From Candidatus Omnitrophota bacterium (lineage in GTDB: Bacteria > Ratteibacteria > UBA8468 > B48-G9 > JAFGKM01), in NCBI GenBank assembly GCA_023819375.1, contig JAMWDI010000004.1:163088-227087 (forward strand): a stretch of 64,000 nt of DNA. The letters run 5' to 3'. Under the pieces are notes generated by a model. That model saw nothing but the letters and a program-made list of their open reading frames with translations, searched no databases and had not been told where the DNA came from. The translations under genes and the position numbers were made by a program. Shown piece by piece: positions 43,668 to 51,813 of the stretch (position 1 is its first letter; every line of letters begins with the position of its first letter).

Positions 43668-46393
43668 TTTTTAATCTCTCCTAAACTGAATGTTGAATCG
43701 TAAACTCCAATATATTTAAGCATCTCTATTGTTTCTAAATTTTTCTCTCTTGGCTCGTCCCAATAATACCATAATGTATCTGCAACATGGAATTTGCCAT
43801 AATAGACATATTTTTTGTCAAGTAAATAAAGCAACTTCTTTATAGTCTCTTTCAATTCCTCGTTGGTTCCTTTTATTATCAAACTATTGCCCTCTATTCT
43901 TATCTCTGGAATTTTATCTTCTTTTATTATTATCTTATATTCATTCTCAATTTTCTCATCTTCTATATTTTTTACAGGAATTATCAATTCTTTCCGATAT
44001 TCACTACCGTATTTATACCAGAACCTAAAATATTCAACTATCCTCTCAGCAAAATTCTTTAACCCTCTCTCTACAAAAATTACACTTTTATCATATGGGA
44101 AATTTAATATCTCCTCTTCTCTTGATTTTATCACTTCTGAAACAAACTTAATCTTAACTATATCATTGACTTTAGGCTTAATCCCATAATTTAAATCCCT
44201 TAAATTTATCTTCTTCTCATTTATTTTTATCTCATTTAATTCATATCCATCTGGTTGATATAAAATAAATTTGTGATTTCTTCCCTTTACATCTAATAAT
44301 TCTAAAATTAATTCAATAGAATCTGCTCTTTTTATCTCCTTAGTTTTTACTCTTATACCGTCCCCTTTATATCCACAGATTGATTTGAAAACTAAAAACT
44401 CTCTTGGCAAAATCTCTATGTCAAAAATTGTATTTTTATTGATATCAAATATATATTCTTTCCCAAACCAATTAGTTAAAATAGGAGAAAATCCTTCAAA
44501 ATATTTTCCTAAAATTTCAACTTTCCCATTTATTCTATCTTTTGTGGAATTACTAAATGTAAAATACTTAACTTTTTTGCCAAATCTTGAAATAAGTAAA
44601 TTTTCAGGTCCTTTACATCCTGTCAATGGTTCCCAGCCAGTATCTTTTATTTCAATAAGTAATGGTAATATTTCAAACATCTCTGGTATTCCTCTTATTA
44701 AGTCAGGATATGGCAAAATTCCCCAGTATAAACAACCAATTATCATATGTTTCCATAAGCCTCTATATGTATCAAGTATTTCCTCTTTTTTAAAATCTCT
44801 CCAGTTTATTCTCTCTGCAAATTTATCCCCTCTTAATGTTGAATGCATACCAATCACTTTTCTACCCATAAGTAATCTGTAAATGTTTAAAAGTTCTTTT
44901 GTATTTTTATCATATGTATTTATCCATCGCCATTCAATCATTCCTCTATCACTTCTAAAAACTATCATATATGGAATAGGATGTTCTCCCCCTGGATTTA
45001 TCCATATACCTACTTTATATTTTCCATCTTTTGTTCTCAATGAATGAATAAAATCAAAATTTTTAGCAATACCCACTCCTTCAAGGATATAAATACCTTT
45101 TTCATCCCATGCCTTTGGTAAATCAAGAATTTCTATTAGTTTTCCATAATATTTTCTATTTCCCATTCCACCAGAAGAATCATAAGCAATACCTGTAACT
45201 CCATCTATCTCTTTGAAAATTCTTTTTAAACCATCTTCAAAAAATTCGCCAAACTTGCCTCCATAGGGAAACATCCAGTATGCTGTTTCATAATAGTATG
45301 ACATAAATGATGGTTTATCAGTTATCTTTGATTCTGGAAATTTCTCATCTGCTAAGGAACTTTCACAACCATTCCAAATATAAAAACATCCTCCTACGTC
45401 ATATTCTTTAACAAGTTTAAATCTCTCCTCCCTATATTTCCTATATTCTTCCGCAGTTTTTTGCCATTGAATTGACTTTTTGGCTACTTCTTCATTTGCA
45501 GGTTTATAATCCCAATACTCATCCCTACAATACCAATCTCCTTCTCTCTTCCATGGACCGTAACACCAACAAGTAGTTGCTCTTATCCTTCTTAAAATTT
45601 CAGGGCTCATACCAGAATAATAATAGCCAAAAGGAAATCCTGCAGTATCTACTCCTTCTACTATCTTTGGGTCTATTTCTTTATTATGTATGAAAAATTC
45701 GGAGAATGTATCATAATATTTCTGAATGAAATTTCTCCATCCAAAATCACTTTCACAAGCAAATATTAAAAACCTTATTTTCTCTTTATCTCTACTTTTT
45801 AAATATAATCTTGTTGAATATTGAAAATTCTTATTTTTATCAAACTTGCTACATAAATATGAAATTAACTGTTCAGGAGTTATACCAATAGCAACTCCAG
45901 AATTTTCATCATAAACACATGAAAGGGGAAATGTTGAATTTATATCATCTCTTTTAATTTCATTTTTTATTTCTAAATGCTCATATCTACCATCAAAAAA
46001 TTTCCATCTCCCTTCAATTAAAGGTAAATTTATTCCAATTTCAATCCTTTTTTCTTTATCTTCAAGATTTTTTATATAAATATTCCAGATAATCAAATTA
46101 TTTATTTTTTCAAAAGAATTATCTAACTCCATTGTTTCATCTTCGCTTTGCCATAAAAATCCATCTTTCCTTTCTTTTATTACTCGCCCTTTCTTTAAAA
46201 TAATATCTTTCTCTTTATCATAAATACAAAAATAACCATTTTCTTTCAAAAATTTCTTCCCTAAAAAATAAATATTAATTATCTCTCCAGTTTTCTTATC
46301 AAAAATAATCTCTGTATTTCCATTTTTTACTTGTATTTTTGCCTCAATTGATAAAATTAGAATAGAGAAGAAGATGAGTAATTTTTTTAACAA
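43664..46393 (-). CDS. Large secreted glycosidase-like protein, homologous to the 1205-residue protein at 29110-32727
   Basis: 909 residues from a TTG start at 46393 with an ideal AAGGAGG 5 bp upstream; the frame opens 9 codons earlier within the preceding gene but without a ribosome site. Signal peptide KKLLIFFSILILSIEA. Beta-rich N-terminal half (NGNTEIIFDKKTGEIINIYFLGKKF), then NKEIDPKIVEGVD, YWMFPYGGKFGEFFEDGL, GVTGIAYDSSGGMG (candidate catalytic Asp) and RSDRGMIEWRWINTYD. The C-terminus YFRFWYKYGSEYRKELIIPV ... SLIIKGTNEELKETIKKLL matches the end of the giant protein at 29110. It lacks that protein's N-terminal binding domain, which is encoded by the adjacent upstream gene instead. Confidence 0.7.
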   Translation of the reverse strand: MLKKLLIFFSILILSIEAKIQVKNGNTEIIFDKKTGEIINIYFLGKKFLKENGYFCIYDKEKDIILKKGRVIKERKDGFLWQSEDETMELDNSFEKINNLIIWNIYIKNLEDKEKRIEIGINLPLIEGRWKFFDGRYEHLEIKNEIKRDDINSTFPLSCVYDENSGVAIGITPEQLISYLCSKFDKNKNFQYSTRLYLKSRDKEKIRFLIFACESDFGWRNFIQKYYDTFSEFFIHNKEIDPKIVEGVDTAGFPFGYYYSGMSPEILRRIRATTCWCYGPWKREGDWYCRDEYWDYKPANEEVAKKSIQWQKTAEEYRKYREERFKLVKEYDVGGCFYIWNGCESSLADEKFPESKITDKPSFMSYYYETAYWMFPYGGKFGEFFEDGLKRIFKEIDGVTGIAYDSSGGMGNRKYYGKLIEILDLPKAWDEKGIYILEGVGIAKNFDFIHSLRTKDGKYKVGIWINPGGEHPIPYMIVFRSDRGMIEWRWINTYDKNTKELLNIYRLLMGRKVIGMHSTLRGDKFAERINWRDFKKEEILDTYRGLWKHMIIGCLYWGILPYPDLIRGIPEMFEILPLLIEIKDTGWEPLTGCKGPENLLISRFGKKVKYFTFSNSTKDRINGKVEILGKYFEGFSPILTNWFGKEYIFDINKNTIFDIEILPREFLVFKSICGYKGDGIRVKTKEIKRADSIELILELLDVKGRNHKFILYQPDGYELNEIKINEKKINLRDLNYGIKPKVNDIVKIKFVSEVIKSREEEILNFPYDKSVIFVERGLKNFAERIVEYFRFWYKYGSEYRKELIIPVKNIEDEKIENEYKIIIKEDKIPEIRIEGNSLIIKGTNEELKETIKKLLYLLDKKYVYYGKFHVADTLWYYWDEPREKNLETIEMLKYIGVYDSTFSLGEIKK

Positions 46394-46406
46394 ATTTACC
46401 TCCTTG

Positions 46407-46970
46407 TTAAGGTATATCAATAATATCTTTTATACTTTTCACTTCTTTAAATCCATCATAAATTACAATCGCTTCTTTTTCTGCCTCTTTACTATTAAAA
46501 TAAAAATGTATCCTATTTATTTTTTTAAAATCATCCTTACTTTTTTCAAAATAATTTGAATCTCCTTTTTCTCCAACTTTTATTATTATCTTATTCCAAT
46601 CACCAATTTTTATATTATGCCAAGCATTCATACTTACTCTTCCATCTTTATCATATAAGGCAAAAAAGAAAGTAGGAATAACATTTTCTACCGGTTTTAT
46701 CCATATTGTAAATGTTTTCCCTGTAAGGTTGCTTTCAGGAATAATTTTTTCAATCCCTCCACTACCAATTCCATTTTCCATACCTTTCCATATTACTTTC
46801 ACACTTCCTTTTCCTTCTTTAAAATCATCTTTTATCACCTCAAGTTTTATCTCCTTACACTTATATCCTTTATATGGTTTTATATTTTCAGTATTATCAA
46901 ATTTTTCATCAATATACTCTCCAAAAACAAAATTCAAAAGTATAAAAATTAGAAGCAAAAATTTCTTCAT
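46407..46970 (-). CDS. Secreted beta-sandwich (binding-domain) protein
   Basis: 187 residues: signal peptide KKFLLLIFILLNFVFG, then a single jelly-roll-like domain (YIDEKFDNTENIKPYKGYKCKE; GKGSVKVIWKG; GKTFTIWIKPVENVIPTFFFALYDKDG; EAIVIYDGFKEVKS). The strand order and the closing 'VIYDGFKEV' resemble residues 48-240 of the 1205-residue protein (FIWDDLHEV), which suggests the same module as a stand-alone subunit. It has no catalytic domain. It lies 3 bp after prepilin P5 and 13 bp before the TTG of the large enzyme it presumably serves. Confidence 0.65.
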   Translation of the reverse strand: MKKFLLLIFILLNFVFGEYIDEKFDNTENIKPYKGYKCKEIKLEVIKDDFKEGKGSVKVIWKGMENGIGSGGIEKIIPESNLTGKTFTIWIKPVENVIPTFFFALYDKDGRVSMNAWHNIKIGDWNKIIIKVGEKGDSNYFEKSKDDFKKINRIHFYFNSKEAEKEAIVIYDGFKEVKSIKDIIDIP

Positions 46971-46973
46971 AAT

Positions 46974-47630
46974 TCATCTCCCTATCCATTCCCAATAATT
47001 ATACGGAAATGGCCATTTTCTCCAGTTAACATGACCATCTAAATACAAATAATTTGCTCCATTGGAATGGCGGGTTGCTGAAAGATACTTTGTTGGAGAA
47101 ATATCTGGCTTATCAGGAGTATCAATTCCAGGTTCATTCCCAGGTATTCCATCATTTCCATAAACAGTATAGTAACTAAAATAAAGATAATGAGCATCTG
47201 CGCACAAAATGGTAAGAGAGGGTTTTTTAAATGAAGCATATTTTATTTTATATCCTGGTGGTTGACCATTAGTTGCATCAAAATTTACACCAATTGAGCA
47301 TCTATCCGTCCCTTCCCATGAATCTCTCTTGGAAGCAGAAGGGCACCGAACTATTTTGCCAAAATCTTCTGCATATTTTTTTGTAAGATATGGAATCAAC
47401 ATACGATAATATGGGCCAAGTCCTCCAACATCATATTCAAAATACATATATTCATGATCCTGTACATACATTAAAGTGGCAAGTCCAATCTGTTTTAAAT
47501 TATTCATACATACTGCTTGCCTTGCCCTCTCTCGCGCTTTAGATAATGCAGGCAACAACATTGCTGCCAAAATAACAATTATTGCCACCACCACAAGAAG
47601 TTCTATTAAAGTGAAACCAACCTTTTTCAT
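46974..47630 (-). CDS. Prepilin-type N-terminal cleavage/methylation protein (cassette P5)
   Basis: 218 residues, one of the two shortest of the set. Leader [24 protein letters not shown], then [52 protein letters not shown]. The last block is the clearest copy of the H-x(9)-DG pattern known from DUF1559-type proteins. It follows the Gfo/Idh/MocA gene by only 11 bp, so it is internal to the operon begun by P6, and it precedes the split pair of binding protein and large enzyme. Confidence 0.92.
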   Translation of the reverse strand: MKKVGFTLIELLVVVAIIVILAAMLLPALSKARERARQAVCMNNLKQIGLATLMYVQDHEYMYFEYDVGGLGPYYRMLIPYLTKKYAEDFGKIVRCPSASKRDSWEGTDRCSIGVNFDATNGQPPGYKIKYASFKKPSLTILCADAHYLYFSYYTVYGNDGIPGNEPGIDTPDKPDISPTKYLSATRHSNGANYLYLDGHVNWRKWPFPYNYWEWIGR

Positions 47631-47641
47631 TTCTTCCTTTT

Positions 47642-48778
47642 TTAAATTTTAATCTCTCCTTTTTCAAGTTTATTCAATATTTCTTCATATTCATCTCTAT
47701 CAATAGGTATTTTAATCGGCATCCTTTTTATTGATGAAAGAACAAAAGCATTTGAAATCTCAAGTGAATATATCCCCTCTTTTCCTGAACATAATGGTTT
47801 ATCAATACCTCTTACTGCTTTTATAAACTTTTCAAGCAATACATCCCTATTTTTAAACTCAATAACTTCTTCTTCAAAAACATTTTTTACATAAGAAACA
47901 TCTTTCATTCCTCTTTCACAATTTTTTATCCAATCAGGAATAGAAGTTGTAAATTTTAATATTTCTGTTTTTTTAATTTGTCTATTTGGATTATCCTGAC
48001 ACATTTCAATTTTCTGCAAAATATTTCCTTTTGTTCCTCTTATTTCTAAATAAAAGGTATGAGGACAATCAGTTATACTTAAACTTACAACACCATTTGT
48101 TCCATTTTCAAACTCAATTATTCCATTTACCAAGGTATCAACAGGAACATTGTGAAAAAGATTTTTTATTTTCCCATAAACTTCTTTTGGTTTTCCAAAA
48201 TACCAGTATAACAAATCAAAATAATGGACCATCTGATTTATAACACACCCCCCACCTGATAATTGCCAATTTCCTCTCCATTTTTTTGAAAAATAGGCAT
48301 TTGTTCTAAATTTAACATCTTCGAGTATAAATCTTATAGGAAAACCAATTTCTCCCTTTTCTATAATTTCTTTAATCTGTGAATGAAATTTAAGACCTCT
48401 TGACTGAAAACCAACAGCAAGAATAAGATTTTTTTCTTCTGCAATTTTTATAATTTCATCTGCTTCTTTAACAGTTTTTGCTATTGGTTTTTCAACAAGA
48501 ACGTGTTTTCCTCTCAGAAGTGCTTCAATGGCTACAGGATAGTGAAGATAGTGGGGTAGAGCAATATAAACTGCTTCAATATCGTCTCTTTTAAGTAATT
48601 CTTTATAGTCAAGATAACCATCAACTTTATATTTTTCTTTACACCCTTCAACAAGTTTTTCATTTATATCACAAACAGCAATAAGTTCTGTATTTGGTGT
48701 TTTATAAATAACATCTGGATAACCTAATTCAACATCAGCTATTCCTATAACTCCAAATCTTACTGGTTCAATTTTCAT
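47642..48778 (-). CDS. Gfo/Idh/MocA family NAD(P)-dependent oxidoreductase
   Basis: 378 residues. The start is [19 protein letters not shown], an altered Rossmann loop (GxxxxE) compared with the GxGxxG/A of its paralogues, so cofactor binding may differ. Then [36 protein letters not shown] with the catalytic Lys, and [23 protein letters not shown] with the conserved His. Cytoplasmic. Its start overlaps the stop of the epimerase-like gene by 1 bp, and prepilin P5 follows 11 bp later. Confidence 0.9.
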   Translation of the reverse strand: MKIEPVRFGVIGIADVELGYPDVIYKTPNTELIAVCDINEKLVEGCKEKYKVDGYLDYKELLKRDDIEAVYIALPHYLHYPVAIEALLRGKHVLVEKPIAKTVKEADEIIKIAEEKNLILAVGFQSRGLKFHSQIKEIIEKGEIGFPIRFILEDVKFRTNAYFSKKWRGNWQLSGGGCVINQMVHYFDLLYWYFGKPKEVYGKIKNLFHNVPVDTLVNGIIEFENGTNGVVSLSITDCPHTFYLEIRGTKGNILQKIEMCQDNPNRQIKKTEILKFTTSIPDWIKNCERGMKDVSYVKNVFEEEVIEFKNRDVLLEKFIKAVRGIDKPLCSGKEGIYSLEISNAFVLSSIKRMPIKIPIDRDEYEEILNKLEKGEIKI

Positions 48779-49920
48779 TATTCAACTTCAATTTCATTTA
48801 ACAAATAAAAATCCTCTATTAATTTATTATTTTTCATAATCTTGAAATACCATCTGTAATTTCCTTTATTTGCCAAACCGTCAATTTCTCCTTTTGTTTT
48901 ATATATTTTTTCTGGACTTAATATGTCAACAAAAACTCCTTTAAAATTCTCTCCAATCCCAAAATTTATTTTTAAATTCTCAATTCTCTGTGGAGATGTA
49001 ATTTCTAAATAATAAGGTATCTTTTCATCTACTTTAACCTTATTTTTTGATTCAAGATTTAATGCAATATTTTCTGATAAATAGGATATATTGTTTAAAC
49101 CAGAAATAGAGACAAGATAAATTTTAAATTCATTTTCATTTTCAGGATAGATGACTTCTAAGGTTATACCCCTTTTTTCTCTTTCGTCTTCTAAATTTCC
49201 ATTCCACGAATAAAATATAACTTTTTTATCAATAAATTTTTTCTCAATTACAATACCACCAACCAATTTTTTATTTCTATCAACAATACAAAACCAGTTC
49301 TGTTTGGGTAAATAAAAATAACTTCCTACTTCTGGATGAAAAATTTTTATTCCATCTTTATCTATTATTTCTGTTATATTCCTTACCCTTTCAGTTGTTT
49401 TTGCAACAGGTATAATTAAAAAATCATCCTTATCAAACTCTCCACCTACGCAAAACATAGGATGAAACCAATAACTTTTTTTATCAAAATTACCTTTTAC
49501 GTCTATTTCAACAATACTGCTGTTCTTGAAAACATTTACTTTCCTTTCTATCCCACTTATATTTTTTAGATTTATAACAACTTTTTCTTTGCTATTTTCT
49601 AAAATTTCATATTCATATTTTTCTTTTTTTAAATTTCCTCCGCCAGGCCATATCCAATCACTAATACCAGCAAAATTTGGTATTTCATATGTTAGACTTC
49701 CTGGGTAAAATTCTTTTTTAATTAATTTAAAAGGGAAAACTATTGGATTTTCTAAAAATTCATATTTTGAAATAACACCACCATATTGAGGGATTATTTC
49801 AAGTTCAATATAATCATTTTTAACAAAAATTTTGTCAAATTTATCTTTTATTATTTTCAGTTCACATTCACAGAAAGAAATTAAACTTATCAATAAAAAA
49901 TTGAAATAAATCTTTTTCAT
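48778..49920 (-). CDS. Secreted galactose-mutarotase-like beta-sandwich protein
   Basis: 380 residues. Signal peptide KKIYFNFLLISLISFCEC; the Cys suggest a lipoprotein is possible, but the lipobox is poor. Residues about 25-250 look like the aldose 1-epimerase/galactose-mutarotase superfamily (NDYIELEIIPQYGGVISKYEFL, DWIWPGGGNLKKEKYEYEIL, YWFHPMFCVGGEFD, KQNWFCIVDRNKKLVGGIVIE), as in DUF4380-type proteins. A C-terminal Ig-like strand region follows. The position between a secreted barrel protein (4-bp overlap) and a dehydrogenase suggests handling of a released sugar or recognition of a glycan. Catalytic residues cannot be assigned. Confidence 0.6.
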   Translation of the reverse strand: MKKIYFNFLLISLISFCECELKIIKDKFDKIFVKNDYIELEIIPQYGGVISKYEFLENPIVFPFKLIKKEFYPGSLTYEIPNFAGISDWIWPGGGNLKKEKYEYEILENSKEKVVINLKNISGIERKVNVFKNSSIVEIDVKGNFDKKSYWFHPMFCVGGEFDKDDFLIIPVAKTTERVRNITEIIDKDGIKIFHPEVGSYFYLPKQNWFCIVDRNKKLVGGIVIEKKFIDKKVIFYSWNGNLEDEREKRGITLEVIYPENENEFKIYLVSISGLNNISYLSENIALNLESKNKVKVDEKIPYYLEITSPQRIENLKINFGIGENFKGVFVDILSPEKIYKTKGEIDGLANKGNYRWYFKIMKNNKLIEDFYLLNEIEVE

Positions 49921-50993
49921 TCTTCCTTTTTTACTTTCTTAATTGCTTTTAAATATTCCTCTGGTAAATTTGGTGGAAAAAATTTTACTTGTTGTGAATA
50001 AATCCATACATATTCATCGCTTATTTCAAGAGCATATTCAAGGGATTTTTGAAATTCTTCTGGTTTGAAATAATTTTTTGAAAAATCCTCATTGTTCCAT
50101 TTATTTCCATTGTCAATCCAGAGTCCAAATCCTACTTTAATTTTTTTTCTATATTTTTCTGGATTAATTGAAAATTTACTCGCTTTATTTATGATAGAAT
50201 GATAACTTTCAAGAAATTGAATTTTTTCTTTAAAACCATATGCAAATTCACATATGTCAAAAATTCTCATTCTTTCATCACTTTCATCTATAAAGCCATC
50301 TACAAAATATGGCAATAGTCCATATGAATTTATTTCAGGCTCTTTTAGTTTTTCAGAAGGATGTAAAACAAGATAGGAATGTGTCCAGAAAAATAAAATT
50401 GTTATATCTGGATATATTTCTTTTGTTATTTTCATTAATTCTTTTCCTCTTTCATAAACTTTCATTTTGTATTCTTCAAATGGTCTATTCACCCTTTCTC
50501 TCATAGTAGGATAGTGAAAAAAATAAGCACCATAATGTTCTGGATCAATAATTATTCCTTTTAAATTTCCCTCTTTTGCTATTCTTATATATGTTTTCCA
50601 ATTATTTTTAATTATTCTCCATCTTTCTTCATCAAACCAGTTAAAATTTTGATCCTGAGCAGTTGAACATATACATGCAGGTAAAAAATTGTCTTTGAAT
50701 TTTTTCCATTGCGGAATTTTTAAATCCTCCACTGCTTCCTTGAAATTATCATATTTAAATTCTCTTTTGCTAAATAAATGCCATCCAAGAATATTACCAG
50801 TATCTACAGGCCCTTTTTTTCTATCAATGCAAATATTTATTCCTATTCCATCAAAAGGCATTTCTTCCATTTTTTCCCAGTTTTCTCTTATATACATTGT
50901 GTCTCTTGTTCCCCATCCATAATATATAATCTTTTTTGAGACTTCACTAAATAATAAATTTGAAAAAAGAAATAAAATTAATAATTTTTTCAT
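49917..50993 (-). CDS. Secreted TIM-barrel protein of the unnamed D-x-E family
   Basis: 358 residues: signal peptide KKLLILFLFSNLLFS and a single barrel. It aligns by eye over its whole length with the barrel of 38854-40506: KIIYYGWGTRDTMYIRENW, NWFDEERWRII, KGIIIDPEHYGAYFFHYPTM, KVYERGKELMKITKEIYPDI, VGFGLWIDNGNKWNNEDFS and [15 protein letters not shown]. The conserved Asp and Glu/His of IIDPEH and the Asp of WIDN are the best active-site candidates. It lacks the C-terminal binding sandwich of its paralogue. It directly follows prepilin P6 (12 bp). I cannot place it in a named CAZy family. Confidence 0.65.
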   Translation of the reverse strand: MKKLLILFLFSNLLFSEVSKKIIYYGWGTRDTMYIRENWEKMEEMPFDGIGINICIDRKKGPVDTGNILGWHLFSKREFKYDNFKEAVEDLKIPQWKKFKDNFLPACICSTAQDQNFNWFDEERWRIIKNNWKTYIRIAKEGNLKGIIIDPEHYGAYFFHYPTMRERVNRPFEEYKMKVYERGKELMKITKEIYPDITILFFWTHSYLVLHPSEKLKEPEINSYGLLPYFVDGFIDESDERMRIFDICEFAYGFKEKIQFLESYHSIINKASKFSINPEKYRKKIKVGFGLWIDNGNKWNNEDFSKNYFKPEEFQKSLEYALEISDEYVWIYSQQVKFFPPNLPEEYLKAIKKVKKEE

Positions 50994-51005
50994 TCTACCT
51001 CCTTT

Positions 51006-51662
51006 TTACCAACCGTGAATCCAACCAAGTGTTGGGTCATAACATATATAATCAGAAGTATTAAAACTTGCCCATATTACTGAACCATCTCCTCTTAATT
51101 GATTTTGCCCAACTGGTTTTTTCAAAAACCTTCCATGATTATGGTAAGCTGTATTTGTCGTGTATGTTTCATCGACAAAAATTATTCTTTCTGAAGTGAA
51201 ATCTCTTGATTTTAACTGGAATAAATATTTTAAGTCAGTTCTATCTGATTTGCCTGTATATCCATAGAAAGCAACTCTATAACTCCATTGATCTCTAAAC
51301 GGTAAGTAATCCGTTCTTTTTGGCCATCTTAGAGAGGGACTTGGACAGTAAAAAACGTTATAATTCTTATCATTTATATATGATGGAACAAGTGTATCCG
51401 CAAAAAATTGTTTAACTCCATTTATATAAGTTCCACCAGGCCATTTAACCTGCCAAGTTGAGAGATAATCTAAATACCACAATCTTCCATAATCTTCATA
51501 ATACATAAACATAGCAAGTCCAATTTGTCTTAAATTATTCATACAAACTGCTCTTCTTGCTCTCTCCCTTGCCTTTGATAAAGCAGGTAAAAGCATACTG
51601 GCCAGAATTGCAATTATTGCCACCACAACTAACAATTCTATTAGTGTAAATCCTTTTTTCAT
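51006..51662 (-). CDS. Prepilin-type N-terminal cleavage/methylation protein (cassette P6)
   Basis: 218 residues from the ATG at 51662, with GGGGAG just upstream. An ATG 30 bp earlier lies in the promoter repeats and would add a spurious [10 protein letters not shown]. Leader [23 protein letters not shown]; then [29 protein letters not shown] and [13 protein letters not shown]. The DG motif is the most divergent of the set. It heads the operon running to 41364, with a second prepilin (P5) inside it. Confidence 0.92.
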   Translation of the reverse strand: MKKGFTLIELLVVVAIIAILASMLLPALSKARERARRAVCMNNLRQIGLAMFMYYEDYGRLWYLDYLSTWQVKWPGGTYINGVKQFFADTLVPSYINDKNYNVFYCPSPSLRWPKRTDYLPFRDQWSYRVAFYGYTGKSDRTDLKYLFQLKSRDFTSERIIFVDETYTTNTAYHNHGRFLKKPVGQNQLRGDGSVIWASFNTSDYICYDPTLGWIHGW

Positions 51663-51672
51663 TTCTCCCCTT

Positions 51673-51707
51673 TTTATACATTTTATACACAATTATTAAA
51701 TTGTCAA
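51673..51707 (-). promoter_or_regulatory. Promoter with two tandem 9-bp repeats upstream of prepilin P6
   Basis: On the minus strand: TTGACA (51707-51702), 11-bp spacer, then GTGTATAAA (51690-51682) and ATGTATAAA (51681-51673), directly abutting. The first TATAAA is 14 bp and the second 23 bp from TTGACA. The ribosome site begins 2 bp after the second unit. Confidence 0.6.
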
Positions 51708-51757
51708 ATTTAATTTTCTTTTTAGGGTGTAAAGTAAATAATTAAGATTTAAAAAAT

Positions 51758-51786
51758 TTGAAAAAAAGAAAAAGGAAGTGTATAAT
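51758..51786 (+). promoter_or_regulatory. Sigma-70-type promoter of the acyl-CoA synthetase operon
   Basis: TTGAAA (51758-51763), exactly 17 bp, then TATAAT (51781-51786). An AAAAAGGAG ribosome site precedes the ATG at 51814. This is a textbook spacing without the 9-bp repeats seen on the opposite strand of the same gap, so the two divergent units are probably controlled differently. Confidence 0.7.
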
Positions 51787-51813
51787 TACAATTTAAATTA
51801 AAAAAGGAGCAAA

